Assembly (NCBI RefSeq): GCF_000972845.2
Contig: NC_040028.1
Coordinates: 9,176,530-9,240,529, forward strand
Reading direction: 5' to 3'
DNA from: Larimichthys crocea
Taxonomy: Eukaryota; Chordata; Actinopteri; Sciaenidae
Length of the DNA stretch: 64,000 nucleotides
How positions within the stretch are numbered: the first letter of the stretch is position 1; each line of letters opens with the position of its first letter. Shown one piece after another: positions 35,985 to 48,755 of this stretch. A program made the translations under genes and the position numbers. The notes under the pieces were generated by a model. The model made no database searches, was not told the DNA's origin, and saw nothing but the letters and a program-made list of their open reading frames with translations.

Positions 35985-36226
35985 GCCTTTCTAGCCTTCT
36001 GAACACTCAAGACGCTTTTACACATCTTGTTCGCCCATTCATACATGTATATTTATACATGGACAGCACCGGTGCCAGCCATCAAAAAGAAGATAATCAT
36101 TCACACACAATCACACACTGCTGGCACAGCCTACTTCAAGAGCAATTCGGGATTCAGTATCTTGCCCAAGGACATGACTAGAGGAGCCACCAATCTACTG
36201 ATTAGTGGTCAACCCGCTGTACTCCC
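35985..36226 (-). mobile_element. tRNA-like SINE, minus-strand copy
   Basis: In + orientation this reads, in order, CTTTCTAGCCTTCTGAACACTC, CCCATTCATACA, CATTCACACACAATCACACACTG, GAGCAATTCGGGATTCAGTATCTTGCCCAAGGACA-like sequence and GGAGCCACCAATCTACTGATTAGTGG. That is the reverse complement of a very common teleost SINE-like repeat. A plus-strand copy of the same family lies at 62992-63247. The tRNA-like head (minus sense) is at the right end, where the B-box is degraded. No coding capacity. Confidence 0.65.
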
Positions 36227-36796
36227 CATGTATTTACTCACATTTATTACCAAGAGCTTCGTCTGCCATTTAGGCCTATATATATTTGCTTAAGCAGGCA
36301 TTAACATACCTGCCCTAGCTTTAGAGCATCTATACCATACTTGTTATGCTGAGGCTAAGTTAGGAGTTCTGGAATCCAGGGGTCAGCCCCATCTGAAGCC
36401 CCCTTGCACAAACAACAGCCCTAAACTCCCATTAGCCATGCAAATCCAATCTGTGAATACTGATTGTCTAAAGAAGAGAAAGAAGCTGGAAGTCTTAACC
36501 AGGATCCAGTTCAGTCCCTTCACCCTTTCTTTTTGCCCCTCTTTCTTCCCCCCTTCTCCCACCCCTCAACTCTGTCACCATGTATTGCTCATCACGTACA
36601 TGGTGAGTGTCTCTGTGCATGCCTCCCCTCACTGTAGCCCGGTTTTAACCGAAGACATTGTCCGTGTCTCCTTAAGTAATTTCTCTCCCTGCCACAGCCA
36701 CACAATGCCCCCCGTACCAACAACTGTGTTACGGCGCGCTCGACTGTAAAGGCGCTGCTATGACTGCACAGATTGAGACCATGCTACAGGAATTAG

Positions 36797-36873
36797 GCGC
36801 GCGCACACACACACACACACACAAACACACAAACGAGCGCCACATGCACGCACACATATACACACACACACAA
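36797..36873. repeat. GCGCGC(AC)n compound microsatellite
   Basis: A GCGCGC run leads directly into (AC)n and then imperfect AC-rich sequence to about 36873. The strictly alternating purine-pyrimidine segment at about 36797-36822 is a good Z-DNA candidate by composition. Confidence 0.9.
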
Positions 36874-39179
36874 AGAAAAGCCCACTCATACTGCCAAGTG
36901 AATCGTCGGATTTGCATCTCATTTCACTGGTGTGTGTGTGTGTGCATTAGTTTTAGGTTGTGTGATTTTTTTTTATAGCTCTTTGAATACCTTGGTGGCA
37001 CACAAAGGCTCTCTCTCTCTCTCTCTGTGGAAAGGCCCGTACCATTGCAATAGGAAACAGATTTAGATGCGCAGTGACAGCTTAATAAACTGGATGTCTT
37101 TGAATGCCTCCATCTGCAGGGGGAGGTGTCTGGGTGGCTCGGGTAGCTGCTCAAGATGCATCAATAGGAGGAGGATCTTTCTCTGGTGGTGCTAAGGCCT
37201 GCACAAAGCCCACAGTGGCTGACCTACAAAATGGTGGTCAAGATGTGGCTTTGTGTTTAAGGGCTGAAAGGGAGGAGAGGTCTGATTAGTAGGTTAGGAA
37301 GAGTTCAGTGGCTCTCTAAGGCTCTGGAAGACCTGCCGACTGGGGTTTGAATAGGCCTGGTGGCATGGTAAACTGGCTGAATAGGAATCCAAGGCGAGGG
37401 GAGTGGAGCAGTAGCGCTAGGTAGGAGGAGAAATGCTTGTCTGGGTTCAGGGAACCCTCACAAGAGCTGTGTAGAGGGCACTGGCCCTGAGTCTAGAACC
37501 CATTGAGGCTGGTGCTCTGTGAAAACGGGGCTCCATGGCATGGTGTTAAACCAATCCCACTTCACAGCTAACCTCCAATTTATTCATCATCAAAGCAGGA
37601 GCAAGAGCTCATGATCATAGGAGCCTTGGAGCAAATTCAGATATGTTGTGAATACCTATTTTGTTACAATAAGATCTTACAAGAAGGCAGCACATGGGAT
37701 ACCACCTCCATATCAACTTTGAACACCATGTCTCCATATTTTACATCCATCCTGCGGTGCCTACCAAGTATAGACAAAGGAGAAGCCCAACCAAAAAATG
37801 TCAACAATGATGTTCAGTGCCAACCGATTGCCAATTCCTCCTGAATGAAACCTATTTTTCTCTTTCCGTCGCTCTCTCGCACGCTTTTGTTCCTCCGCCG
37901 GCCTACATTTGATCAGTACTGTACACATCTCTGGTTTTGTTTTTGCTATTGTCCAACAAAAATTGGTTTGGAACTCTCTGGGGGCCCATTTGAGTCCATT
38001 GTAATGTAGTTTTTTTTTCTTCTCTTTCATTAAAATCAAAATGGGACCCATCCCAGGAGTAGAGGAGGGTAGCGAGAGGGAGAGAGACAGAAAGGCTACT
38101 TCCAACTATTGTGCTCAGCCACAGACGTAAGCAGAGATCTCTCTGCCTCTGTCAAGCATTGTGATACTGATACAGGCTAAAGATTCTTTATTAGGATAAT
38201 TATGAGTAGCAGACATGTGGCTGTCCTCTCTACAGTTGCACTATTCATTTGCTTCCTTTACTCATTTGAATCCAACACTGAATAACAAAAGTGATCATTC
38301 ACTGCAGTACAGTTTATCCAGTGCTGCTGTACTTCAACCATGCACTTCTGTATCCTCCCTAACTGCTTTAGCAAGAGATCCATCCATCCTCTTTCTACCA
38401 TCCCAGGGCCATTCATGGAGTTCAGCACCAGTCCTCCCAACTCAATCAGAGTGAATTAGGTGAGCCGGAATGGGGATTGCTCAGTACCTTCTGCTGTGCT
38501 CCGGTGTCCAGCAATTATGGTAATGCTAAGCGGTGGCCCTGTATGCGTAGCCCCGGGGCAGAGCAAGTGGACCACTCCCCATTCAGACGCTTAACCCCAA
38601 TCTAATGCTCCATTAGTGCCACAATACTATAGCTCTCAGTTTGAATGCTAACTGGCTGTTTTTTTGTTTTTTTTTTGTTTTTTTGCAGGCAAGCAGGCCA
38701 TAAGCACACACAGACGTCTGTTAGTAATCCACTCTGTGTTTGTTTGAATGGGTTTCCATGAGATGAGAATTAACAATAGCATGGTAATCTTTCACATTTT
38801 ACGTCTATGCAAATGAAGACATATTAAAGAGCCAAGTCTGAAAGGAAACTTCACATTTGGGCTTTATTTTTGTCATATGTTGTTTAAAAAAATCTGTCTG
38901 TATATCTAATGTATGTGTAAAAATACCTATACTTGTACTTGTGTGTGTTTGATTTTCTAAGCGTACAAGTTCGGTGAGAATAAAAATGTCTGTTGTGCAT
39001 TATGAGCATTGTGCCCCTCCTGTCCATACTTTGTCGTTCGAGGGAGCATGGTTAACTTCTCGCTCTTTACTGGAACAACAGAATCAGTCAAAACACTTGA
39101 ATGTCACAGAGCTCTGTGAAAAAAATAAAAATAAATCTGCCCCCTTCAATACAGAACATCCATTATTCAAGTGAAATCG

Positions 39180-39500
39180 TATCCACGCTGCCTGCATATT
39201 AGCATTGTCATGAATATCATCTCTCAGCCAGTGTGGACATCTCCTAATGAGTCTGTCTGGTCCTGTTTTCCCATAATATCCTTAGATGCTACCTAACACT
39301 GTGACAACACCAGTCTGGAGCCCGAGCCTTTTTTTTTTTCTAGAGAGCCAGACAGAGTGGAAACCGTTATTAAATTCCAACAGAGATGCTCATTCCGAGC
39401 CAGACTCAGCTCATTAAATTAAAATGATGAGGATCTTTATTTGCTGCAACAACAGAAGAGCCTGCTAATTGCCTTTTTGATATGAGGAGCTCTCGACTCC
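39180..39500. promoter_or_regulatory. Candidate conserved non-coding element
   Basis: Two non-repetitive parts are separated by a T-run. The first has CATATTAGCATTGTCATGAA and CTAATGAGTC. The second has CTCATTAAATTAAAATGATG, TTTATTTGCTGC and CTGCTAATTGCC. The dense ATTA/TAAT content with little low-complexity sequence suggests an enhancer. Inference only. Confidence 0.2.
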
Positions 39501-39950
39501 AAAATAAATCAATCCAACTTTTTAAATAAGCCACAGGAGCTGAGAGACACTGATTTTGAACACAGTGTGTGAACCCACGTAGAAGATTAAATTGATTGTT
39601 GATGTCGAAAAAAAAAAAAAAAAAAAGAAGCTTAGTGTCTTCTGCTGGCTTCTCGGTGTTCATGTGAAAGCTGTTCACCGGTGTTCACCAGTACAAGTCT
39701 GGTAATATTCTAAAATCTGCAGCTTAGAGAAAAAAAAAAACATATTAAACCTTTCATACTAGAATAAAAAGGGTAAAACGCAACGTTTGATACTACACTC
39801 ATGGAATGTGTAAGTCTGATCAAGCCTGTTAAAAGCCTCATCCCTGCATGGCCTTCCTCGTTTGTTTTGGACAAACTAGAGTTCACTGTGGTTAAGCTGA
39901 ACCCGCTAGCCCACATCTCTTGGCACGCGGAGCGCTCCTGTGTGTGTTTG

Positions 39951-39984
39951 GTGTGTGTGTGTGTGTGTGTGTCTGTGTGTGCGT
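39951..39984. repeat. (GT)n microsatellite
   Basis: GT run with a single C interruption and a GCGTGC end. Confidence 0.95.
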
Positions 39985-40091
39985 GCAAACAGGATTTATC
40001 TAGCATGTCGTACACAAGGTTGTGGTGACTGGCAATCTGGATGACCACAGTGGGAAACTAAGCCTCACAATATAGAGTAAAGTCTCTCTGT

Positions 40092-40092
<1 letters not shown>

Positions 40093-40134
<42 letters not shown>
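40093..40134. repeat. (AC)21 microsatellite
   Basis: Perfect AC run of about 42 bases. Confidence 0.95.
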
Positions 40135-40135
<1 letters not shown>

Positions 40136-40469
40136 TAAAGACAGAGAGAGAAAGATGATAGAAAATCCTATTTGCTTTGTGCTTGGACATGGTATCCTAG
40201 ACCCACACAAACACACTCATAAAAAACACTTAACCAAAGTCTTCCTATTCTGTCATACACACTTAGTAATAGTCAAAACACACAATCTATGTTGGGTCAC
40301 ATTCAACAGCTCTAAACCATTATAATTATAGGTGTGCATGTTTGATTTATTACATTCTATTTCCATTTCCATTTAAGTACTTATATTATACTTATGAAAC
40401 AGTTGTTTCTGCCACCGATCAGATAAAATGAAGTAGGAAAGCTTCAACTTACACCGGGTTTAGACTACA

Positions 40470-40980
40470 CTATATCAGCCTGAAAACAGACCCAACAGTC
40501 TGAGTGTAAACATCACTCATTAATTTGTGAATAACCATTTTGTAGCTTTGAGTTCAGCATTAGGGACAATGGCATCTTGGGTATTGTAGTGCAACTTGAC
40601 TTGAACATTAAACTAAAATATGTTTCTGAAAACATCTAAAGAGAGAAATAGGTAAAGTAGTAACAAAATTATGATACATATTTGATCAGCACTGACTAGT
40701 TTGACAGTTTGATCTGAGCCTGATTTCATCTGTGTTACTCTAAATGAGACCGTTATTTACATGCTGTATAGAGGAGGACTTTAAACCAATAATTGAGATG
40801 ATAAACTAATAGGAAAACTGTTTACTGAGGTAATAAATCAAGTGAGAAGTAAGATTATTTTTCCATAAAGCTCAATGCAATCAGTGTTTTGCAGCCAATG
40901 GAGCTGCCCCCTGCTGGACATTAGAAAGAATGCAAGCTTATGCTTGACAGACCTGGAAGCCCTGTCCACTAACTATACAG
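40470..40980. repeat. Old teleost interspersed repeat, class uncertain
   Basis: I recognise the order TTTGATCAGCACTGACTAG, TTTGACAGTTTGATCTGAGC, TAAATGAGACCGTTA, GTTTACTGAGGTAATAAATC, AAGTGAGAAGTAAG, CAATGGAGCTGCCCCCTGC and TGGACATTAGAAAGAATGCA from a widespread fish repeat. The right part (about 40745-40975) is the best preserved. No coding frame remains. The left limit is soft. Confidence 0.6.
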
Positions 40981-42744
40981 CAAAAACAACAGACATTGGA
41001 ACAAAAATGTGTATCTGGCCATAACTGATCATTTCACAACCAATGCCTTTTTGCCTTATCTTGACAAACTCTACAACTGGGTGAAACTGTGAAGGTCACA
41101 AAGGTCTTTTTTTTTTTCTATTTGTAGTACACAAGACAGCCAGTATCATAAACAGAGCTTCCATTGTTTGTTTCATGTTCCCAAATTTGGTCCTTAACAC
41201 CTCCGTCCCAATGGCATCATGGAGGTCATGAAAGATGACAAGCCATTATTGGTCGTGCAGTGTGTCATGGCAGTTTATGGCCATCCATAACAGACAGAAA
41301 TGTTGTGAGGTCTGAACCCACAGAAACACAAACTCACACAAGTCGTTATTATTTTTCTTTCAAGAATCCACTCAAAACTCACTTGACTGCTGGATGGAAA
41401 CATACTCTGTCTCTCTACACCCATACTTCTCTATTTCTCTGACTAAATATATGCCGTGTTTAAAAGGAGCAGCTCAAATCAACACTCATCAATTACATCT
41501 TCAGTCTTCCCTCTCCTCGCTCGCTGCCTCGCCTTTCAGTCAGCTATCTTTCACACACACACCTACAGACACACACACACACACTAACGCACACACCCTT
41601 TCAGATGGTTTTGGCCAACGCAAGCAGAAACACACCTCTCCACAAGGACATAGTAGTTGTTTTCCACCCTTTCCTGCTCCAGTCAGCAGCAAAAAAATTA
41701 ATATTCTCTCACGTCAATCTGCACTTGAGGAACATGCTAAAGGAGAGGGGTGTATTTATAGAGACTGCTTTGACATGCAACCTTTTCTTTCAGTTCCTTC
41801 CTAGTTCTCCACATACACCTAGACCTCACTGTCTTCAAATCCAATCCAGATGATCTATTTCTCTATCCATCCATTCAGTGTAACACAACAATGTAAATTA
41901 AAATGACAGTTGTTCTCACAGAAGTTAAAGTGTTGTGGAGGGGAAATCATTACATTAGCAGGGCTGCTCAATACACCTGATATCAGTCACCTGTAACAAC
42001 CTAATCCACAAGTAAAATCAGTTCAAAACGTCTCCAATCTGATCTCTGATCATTTAAACCCTTTCAAGACTTTAACACCGACATGAGATGTTAAATACAG
42101 ATGACTAGTAATGCCCATGAGGCAATACTACTGTGTGAAGTTAAAGTAGTTACAGTAGTATTATTGTTCTGTTTATAAACACAAACAGCCCATAGAGGCA
42201 ATTAAGGTACCTTAGTCCAATTGCCATTTAATGCGTCAAAATAATAAAAATCTGGAAACAAAAACAAGATGCACACAATTTTAGAATCAGCATGACTTAC
42301 AGTTTCAGAGGATGTGATTTTTTTGTTTTTTTCCATGTCCATCGTGAATAAACATCCATAAATCCGCTTGGAAATCATAAAAGAAGATTGATGCCAGAAC
42401 TTGCCTTAGAATAATCACGTTTTTAAGTTTTCTTCCTTATCAAGGTATTCCAGTGACAGTCATCTGCACGTCCACGGGTACAATGTGAACAGAAACTGCT
42501 AATAGATCATTCGGCATACTTTTAATGGTGCAAATCTACCAAGTAGCATAAACAAACATAGGTTAAAAAGTTGTAGGCGACAGCATAACGTGTGCACTAC
42601 AACATTAGATTTCCGGCATACATCCCCCAAAGCATTATGGGATCTGTATTTTACAAAATTATAAATTTAATAGTATTTAGCTATTTATTTAGTAGCAGTG
42701 ACTATTTACCAAATACAAGTCAGAGAAACAATAATTTGATTAAT
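40981..42744. other. Non-coding sequence, nothing recognised
   Basis: AT-rich sequence with a short CA run at about 41571-41584. Overlapping open frames at about 41394-41853 (136 and 82 codons) have no similarity I can name and no splice support. Confidence 0.35.
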
Positions 42745-43527
42745 TACAAAATTACCAGTCCAGTGTGTAAGATTTAGACAATATGGCAAAAATGGAAAAT
42801 AATATGCATAAGTATGTTTTCTTTAGTGCGTAATAATTTGAAAATTAAAAGAATTGCTATGTTTTTGTTACCTTTGGATTAGTTTTTATATATATATAAA
42901 CAGACACTGCATGTCACCTTCAAGCCCTCAGAAAGAAGCCACTTTGACCTACTGGCCAAACCGTGTAGTCGCAGCAATGGCGGCATCCATTGCATCATGT
43001 ACAGTGGCTCAAAAGCATACACTGTGAAAGAAGCATCTGTAAAATGGTGGATACACGTTTAATATTAATAAAAAAAAATTATAACATTTCTCAAGTCTAG
43101 AAGAGCTGCACAATTAAATATTTTATCGCTATTCAAGTGTACCGGGAGATAAATCGTAAGTCTCTAGTGCACTTGCTCTATCGGCCACACAATGCATATG
43201 CAGAAGACCCAGGTAATTTTGTACATGGAAATCAAACATTTTTGACTTCATGTGCTACTAAGCAGCTTGCAAGAATGAACAGATATCTGCCTCCAAACTG
43301 TATACAGTTGTCTTTATACATGCATCGTCTGCCATGTTAAACTGTCATGTTTCTAAAGTGGCCCAGAATGAATGAACTGAATACTGTCTCTAGGTAGGGC
43401 ATTTTTCAAATCTTTCACGGCCACCATATTTTCTTCTTCACACTAGGGAGAACAGTGTGAGGCAACGCAATTTCAGTCAGAAACTATACCACTAGATGGC
43501 ACTAAATCCTACAGACTACTTCTTTAA
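42745..43527. mobile_element. TIR-bearing MITE with a long internal insertion
   Basis: The left end reads CCAGTCCAGTGTGTAAGATTTAG (about 42755-42777 region) and the right end CACTAAATCCTACAGACTAC (about 43500-43519). These are imperfect inverted copies and match a fish MITE whose ends I recall as CCAGTGTGTAGGATTTAG. Left-half sequence (AAAATGGAAAATAATATGCATAAG, TTTTGTTACCTT) and right-half sequence (CCATGTT, TTTCTAAAGTGGCCCAGAA, CACTAGATGGCAC) are both present. Roughly 42906-43330 does not fit my memory of the family and looks inserted. No transposase is encoded. Confidence 0.6.
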
Positions 43528-43545
43528 TATACACTTTTTTCATTG

Positions 43546-43616
43546 GCAATCCATCTAATAGTTGTAGAGATATTTAGACCAACCGTCCAACCAGCAACAC
43601 CACTAACATGGCTAGT
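43546..43616. repeat. Fragment of the same repeat family as 33575-33745
   Basis: The + strand reads GGCAATCCATCTAATAGTTG, then TAGAGATATTTAGACC and, near the end, CTAACATGGCTAG. This is the downstream part of the common CATGGCAATCCATCCAATAGTTG fish repeat. It directly follows the MITE. Confidence 0.5.
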
Positions 43617-46600
43617 CTTGGGATACATAAGAATCCATTTCTCTCAAGTCTCCGAGTCGACGCGTCAGTGTGTTTGATTGGCAGCGGCGCCAAGAATGAG
43701 CCTTGATAGAAGCACGTAGAGAGAAACAAACTTTGGTAACTGTAACCTGCAATTTAATTTCTGTTGGACTTTAAACAATTTAAAAATATATTATATAGTA
43801 AAGTCAAAACCACAACAAGGCCAGAGTTGGTCAACATTTGGCATTGTTCACAGGCATTGGGGGCCATATTGTTAGAACAGCACATGCATAGGCTCTAGCT
43901 GGTGGTATTTTTGTCAGTCTTTGCCTTTTTTTATGAGCCTGTTGAGTGTACTTTAGTGAGTAGTATTAAAGCATTTGGAGAGATCATCGATGTGTGGTTT
44001 TTCTGGTCAGGGCAGTCTGTTTTTTTACACTCTGATGTTAACATTACAGTACGGCCCCACCCAGTAATAGCTTTTATTGCAGCCCCTCCTGTGAATTTTC
44101 AAATAATTCAAGTCTGACTTATAACTCTGTTCTACCTCAAGAGACTGAGCTTTAACTGCCACGACAACCAAAGAGTATTGTGAAAAATAAACTGAAATGT
44201 GATTCAATCTCATGATAAACGAAGTCTCATGAGGATAAATCAGGATGCTGAGGCGAATGCTGGCTTTTGTTGGGGAATGTAAATGGTCTGTAGTCGTATC
44301 TAAAGAGACGGAGAGAAAAAAGGGGAAAAAAAAGATTTACGCAGGAAGCTCACAACTGTTGGTGGTAATTTGCATGTATTGTTTACTCTTCAAAGTAAAT
44401 CATGTCTGCTGTGCCCTTGCCGGTCTCTACAACTTATATGGAGATTGAGACACAGGGAACCAAAGAAAACATTTCTCTTCCTCCATTCCTCACCCTCCAT
44501 TTATTCCTCCCCGCCTCTCATTCTTACAAAGGATGGGACCATTACAAATGTCACGCTGACAGGTGGGAACTATCCATCACTCTATTAGAGCTACAGTTTG
44601 TGGGATTTGCAGCCACCCAGTTCACAGCACTGCTAAAGTGTGGGTGGGCTAAACAAGCAGCAAATTACAGTAGTCCAACTCACTGGTGGCAAGGACCACA
44701 AATGAGAACAAATGCAGATGTAAAAGTGGTGTTCAGGTAACACTTTCAAAACCGGCATTTTGCTCAAATTAAGTAAAATTGGGAACTAAATTATAGATTA
44801 CCTAACTTAGGGGTAAATATTAGCTTGTTTGAAGAGTGAATGTGCATCTGATATGAAGGAGAGGATAATGTTCTTTTAGTTGCACGCATAGAAAATGAGT
44901 CAATTTATTTGTAACAATGAAATCCTCTGGAATATTCCAGCCTTTGTAAGTTTGGACACTATACTTTCAAAAGTTCTTACTGACTCGAACATCACAAAAA
45001 CTAAATCCGACTCAAGACGGGATGTCCAGGGTCATTCAAGACTCAACCAGGTTGTGAACAAGACAAAGGTTTATCTACCACTTTGTTTAGGAGTGAAACG
45101 AAAACTAAATACACCTGTCATCTGGAAATAATCTCTATTTAGGAAAACTGTGTGTGATGCTGCAGACGTGGACAGACTCGGGTTCAGAGTCTAGTCAGGC
45201 AGTATTGAAAAAAAATAACACTAATGCAATAAAACTAAGATATACAATCTGTCTTTCATGGAAATTAAAACATCAAACATTTGTCCCTGTCCAATACAGA
45301 TTTCAAACTGGCTGGTAGGCATCTATTTTTTAAAAGCACAATAATCTCCTCATAAGTCACTCCAACTTAATTTTTACCGCTCTGCTCCTCTCGTATGAGA
45401 GGAGTGAAAGATGGGTACTGGAGGTCACAATGGTCTGATTAAAACCAGGCGATGAGAAGGAGCACGCTGATGAAAGCTAAATGACCCTGGGTGATGGAGT
45501 GAGCAAAACAAACAGCAAACGATGGTCAACCAACTGAGCGCTAATGAAACTCTCTGTGGTCATGGTCGTTAAGATAAGGAACAGTTGAGGTCTACGTGAA
45601 AAACATCTCAATATGCATAATTTATGATTCATGAAGTGTCAAAATACAAATTTACACAAATCTGCATATGTACACACATACAGCACACACGCTGTTTGAT
45701 TGTTGTCATTTAGCTTGTTTGGAAAGTGTTGAGCACCGTCCAGCTCATCTTCTCTGTGTCTGTGTATAGTCATGTGTCATTTTACTTATTATAATACCCA
45801 CCAACTACTCTAAGGATCTAATATTGAATCCTGACACAACATTTGACTGATAAAAAACATGGCGAGGAGTTTCCCAGATATCTCCACAGTCTCAAAGCCT
45901 TGGCAGAGAAAAATGCTTTATGAAAAAGCAAATTACCTCATAAAATATTGACACTCTGCATGGGTTTGTTGTCCAATTATGCTGCTTGGTGTGTTTTGCT
46001 TGAAAATAACATTCACATCCATTCCCTGATATCTTTGGAGACAATGCATTAAGTTGAAGTATACTTTCAAGCCTTTTAAACCGGTGGAGTTCATTGAGGT
46101 TGTGCAAATTTGGGTCTAAGGAAGTGATATGAAAACTTGTTTTCATCATAAAGCCTTATGTTTCTCTACAATTTTGTTTTTTTATCAGTGAAGTGTATGA
46201 ACTGTGTACGTTCACAGTGACAGACAGATAGATCTCTGATATATCCTCATCTCGTGTACATCAGTATACTCAGTATACTCACTGTGTTGCATTATTATAA
46301 ACAATTGTGGGTCATCCAGGCGTTGTCTTTCCCTCTTCATCTCCTTGCAGTTCTCATGTACTGTGTGGCTGCTTTGACAATATGTTATTGTTCAAGTTTG
46401 CTGTCTGTGTAAATTCTCAAATTAGATATGGAAACCCCAGCAACCCCAACTATGCTGCTGAGGGTATGTCTTTTTGTGTTGAATGTAACCGCTGTGAAAC
46501 AATCAGGAAAAAACTTTTTATTCTGCTGATTAACCAGCTTTATCGAGGCCAACACTCGCTCACTCTGTTTCGTCTCACCATTTTGTCAGTTGTGAGCTGG

Positions 46601-48711
46601 TTACATGAAATAAACAGTCAGAACACAACAGGTAGAGTATCAAAAAAATAGTCCTTGAATCCACCTGGATAGCCTCAGCTTCAGTGACATTTCAGGCGGA
46701 CTGTGGAGGTTTGACCGGTCTGATCATTAGATTGGTGGTCGCAGCATGACGTCGGGCTGTGTTTTTTCAAAACTTAACTTCTCTGCCGCATGTGGCTCTG
46801 TCTTTTGGCAGACACCGCTGCAGCCAAAACAGACTACCTCCACTAAAATAAATGAAAAAACCTGTGTTTTTGCCGCAGCACCGGATCTTGTTTGAATGCG
46901 GCCATAGAATAGTCACGTGCACATTACATGGTAAATGAAATCCAAACCCATCCCTCATTCGCCTTCTCCAATTTTCACATTTTTAAGCAATGTGTGGCCT
47001 TCACATGTAAGAAAAATGCACGAGTCTATTTAGAACTATGTTTTTAAAAGTTTTTTGATGGGGCTGGGCTCAGTCCTTGATGGTTAACAGTCCAGCCATC
47101 GCCCCTTTTGGTCACGTTATATTTAGGATTCCTTCTAAGATACAATGAACAGACTCTCAAGACACAGCCAAGAAGCAGAAGAGAGAAGAAGAAGGCTGCC
47201 CAGGTTGGCAACCTTGCTTTGTCAGTGATGTAGGTCTGTCTGATTTAAAATCATATCAGCACTTTGATGAATCTGCCCGGACCTACAATACTCAAACACA
47301 AGCAACTTGAAGGTGGAGCTCTCAGTTTATCACTTGATACATTTCAACTTTTGCCTGTAGCCATTAGCACTGTATACTGAATAAAAGAAGATCACAGCCA
47401 AAAGGAGTTTTCTGTGCAGGCTCATCTTCAAGAAAAGCATGAACAGTTCAGAAATCTGAAAAAGAGCTAAGAGTTGAACCCGTGCTTCTTCAAGTTATTT
47501 CCGGCACCTCATCAGGATACCTCCTGGACGTTTGTGGACATTTCCCTTTATCAGTGTTTCATTCGGCTGGCCAGTGGCTTGGTAATGAAGCTTTAACAGC
47601 CACCTAGAGAAAGAAATTAAATATGCAGGAGGTCAGGCTATTCCTTCATCTTATGGTGTGTCTTGCTCCATTTATCTTAACTTTCATTTACCTCCATTTG
47701 CTTATTTCCTTCTTTTCTGTCTCCTTACAAATTTTCATTCTGCTTGATCATTTTCAAAAGTAATATACAGGGAATACTGTCAATACACTTTGCATTTTAT
47801 CTACAGCTTTTGGGAATTGAACATTCTTATTTGTTCCTTATGCAGAATTTAAGCAAAATGGATGCTATTTAAATTATGAGTGTAAATTGTTAGTTATTGA
47901 TTTTATCTACCTTTTTTGTGATCAACTTTTTTTTCTTTCTTAATATTTCTATTTAAACTTGATTGCCTTCGATGAACATCATAGTTTACGTACCTTTTTT
48001 ATGTAAGACTACTGTTTCCTCTTCATAAAGGCCTCCTAATCCCTACTACTATTGTTCTCAGTCTTCACCACACCACACCTGCTTTCTAAAGCATGTCGCT
48101 GGACCAGCTGGCAAAGACAGGGTCACTTCAGGGTCTTGTTTCCAGGGATGTGATCCTTCAGTACCAGACGAGAATCACTAAGCTTCCCTCTGGAGGCCGA
48201 GACAACACAGAGGAAAGGGCACGGAGAGATTGGAAGGTAATGAGTCTATTAATTAAAAGGTTTTTCAAAACCCGTCTGCAGTCTCAGCCACACACACACA
48301 CAAGAAACCACAATCCCTAAGGTTTTCAGACACAACACAGGTGACCGCTCAATTTCTGCTCTCGTCTTCCCATTAGGCATCTGACTGGTGACACGTGATT
48401 TAGATGACATGAATTAAACCTTGTCTATTCGTACTAGAGGCAGGTGTTATATCTAGGGTCCCTGCTTGAGGAGAGAATTGAACAGCAGCAGCTATATTAT
48501 AATGCTGGTCTGCACATGAGCCTCCTTAGACCTTTGATCTCAGTGTGGAAACCAGTGGTGTCCATCCACCCTTACACACACAGATTCACAACATAGTCCC
48601 TAAGGTTTGCAGATCTGGCAGGGGTGACCTGTCATTTCCAGTTCTTCTCTCCTTATTAAGTGTCTGATCACTCAGCTTCGATTTATCTGCCACTGATATA
48701 AGGAGTGTGTT

Positions 48712-48755
<44 letters not shown>

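Larger units (their letters stand above)
36874..40469. other. 5' flank, third segment: no gene found
   Basis: Complex sequence with a GC-richer stretch at about 37080-37520 that has no repeat match I know and no credible exon. A CT run lies at 37009-37026, A/T runs at about 38660 and 39607-39626, and CA/GT microsatellites at 39951 and 40093. A candidate regulatory block at 39180-39500 is listed separately. Confidence 0.4.

Noticed and set aside
41394..41853. 136-codon open frame on the + strand
   Set aside because: It crosses a CA repeat and has no recognisable domain.
46261..46280. Short direct repeat of CAGTATACT
   Set aside because: Only two copies of a 10-bp unit; no sign of a larger tandem array or function.
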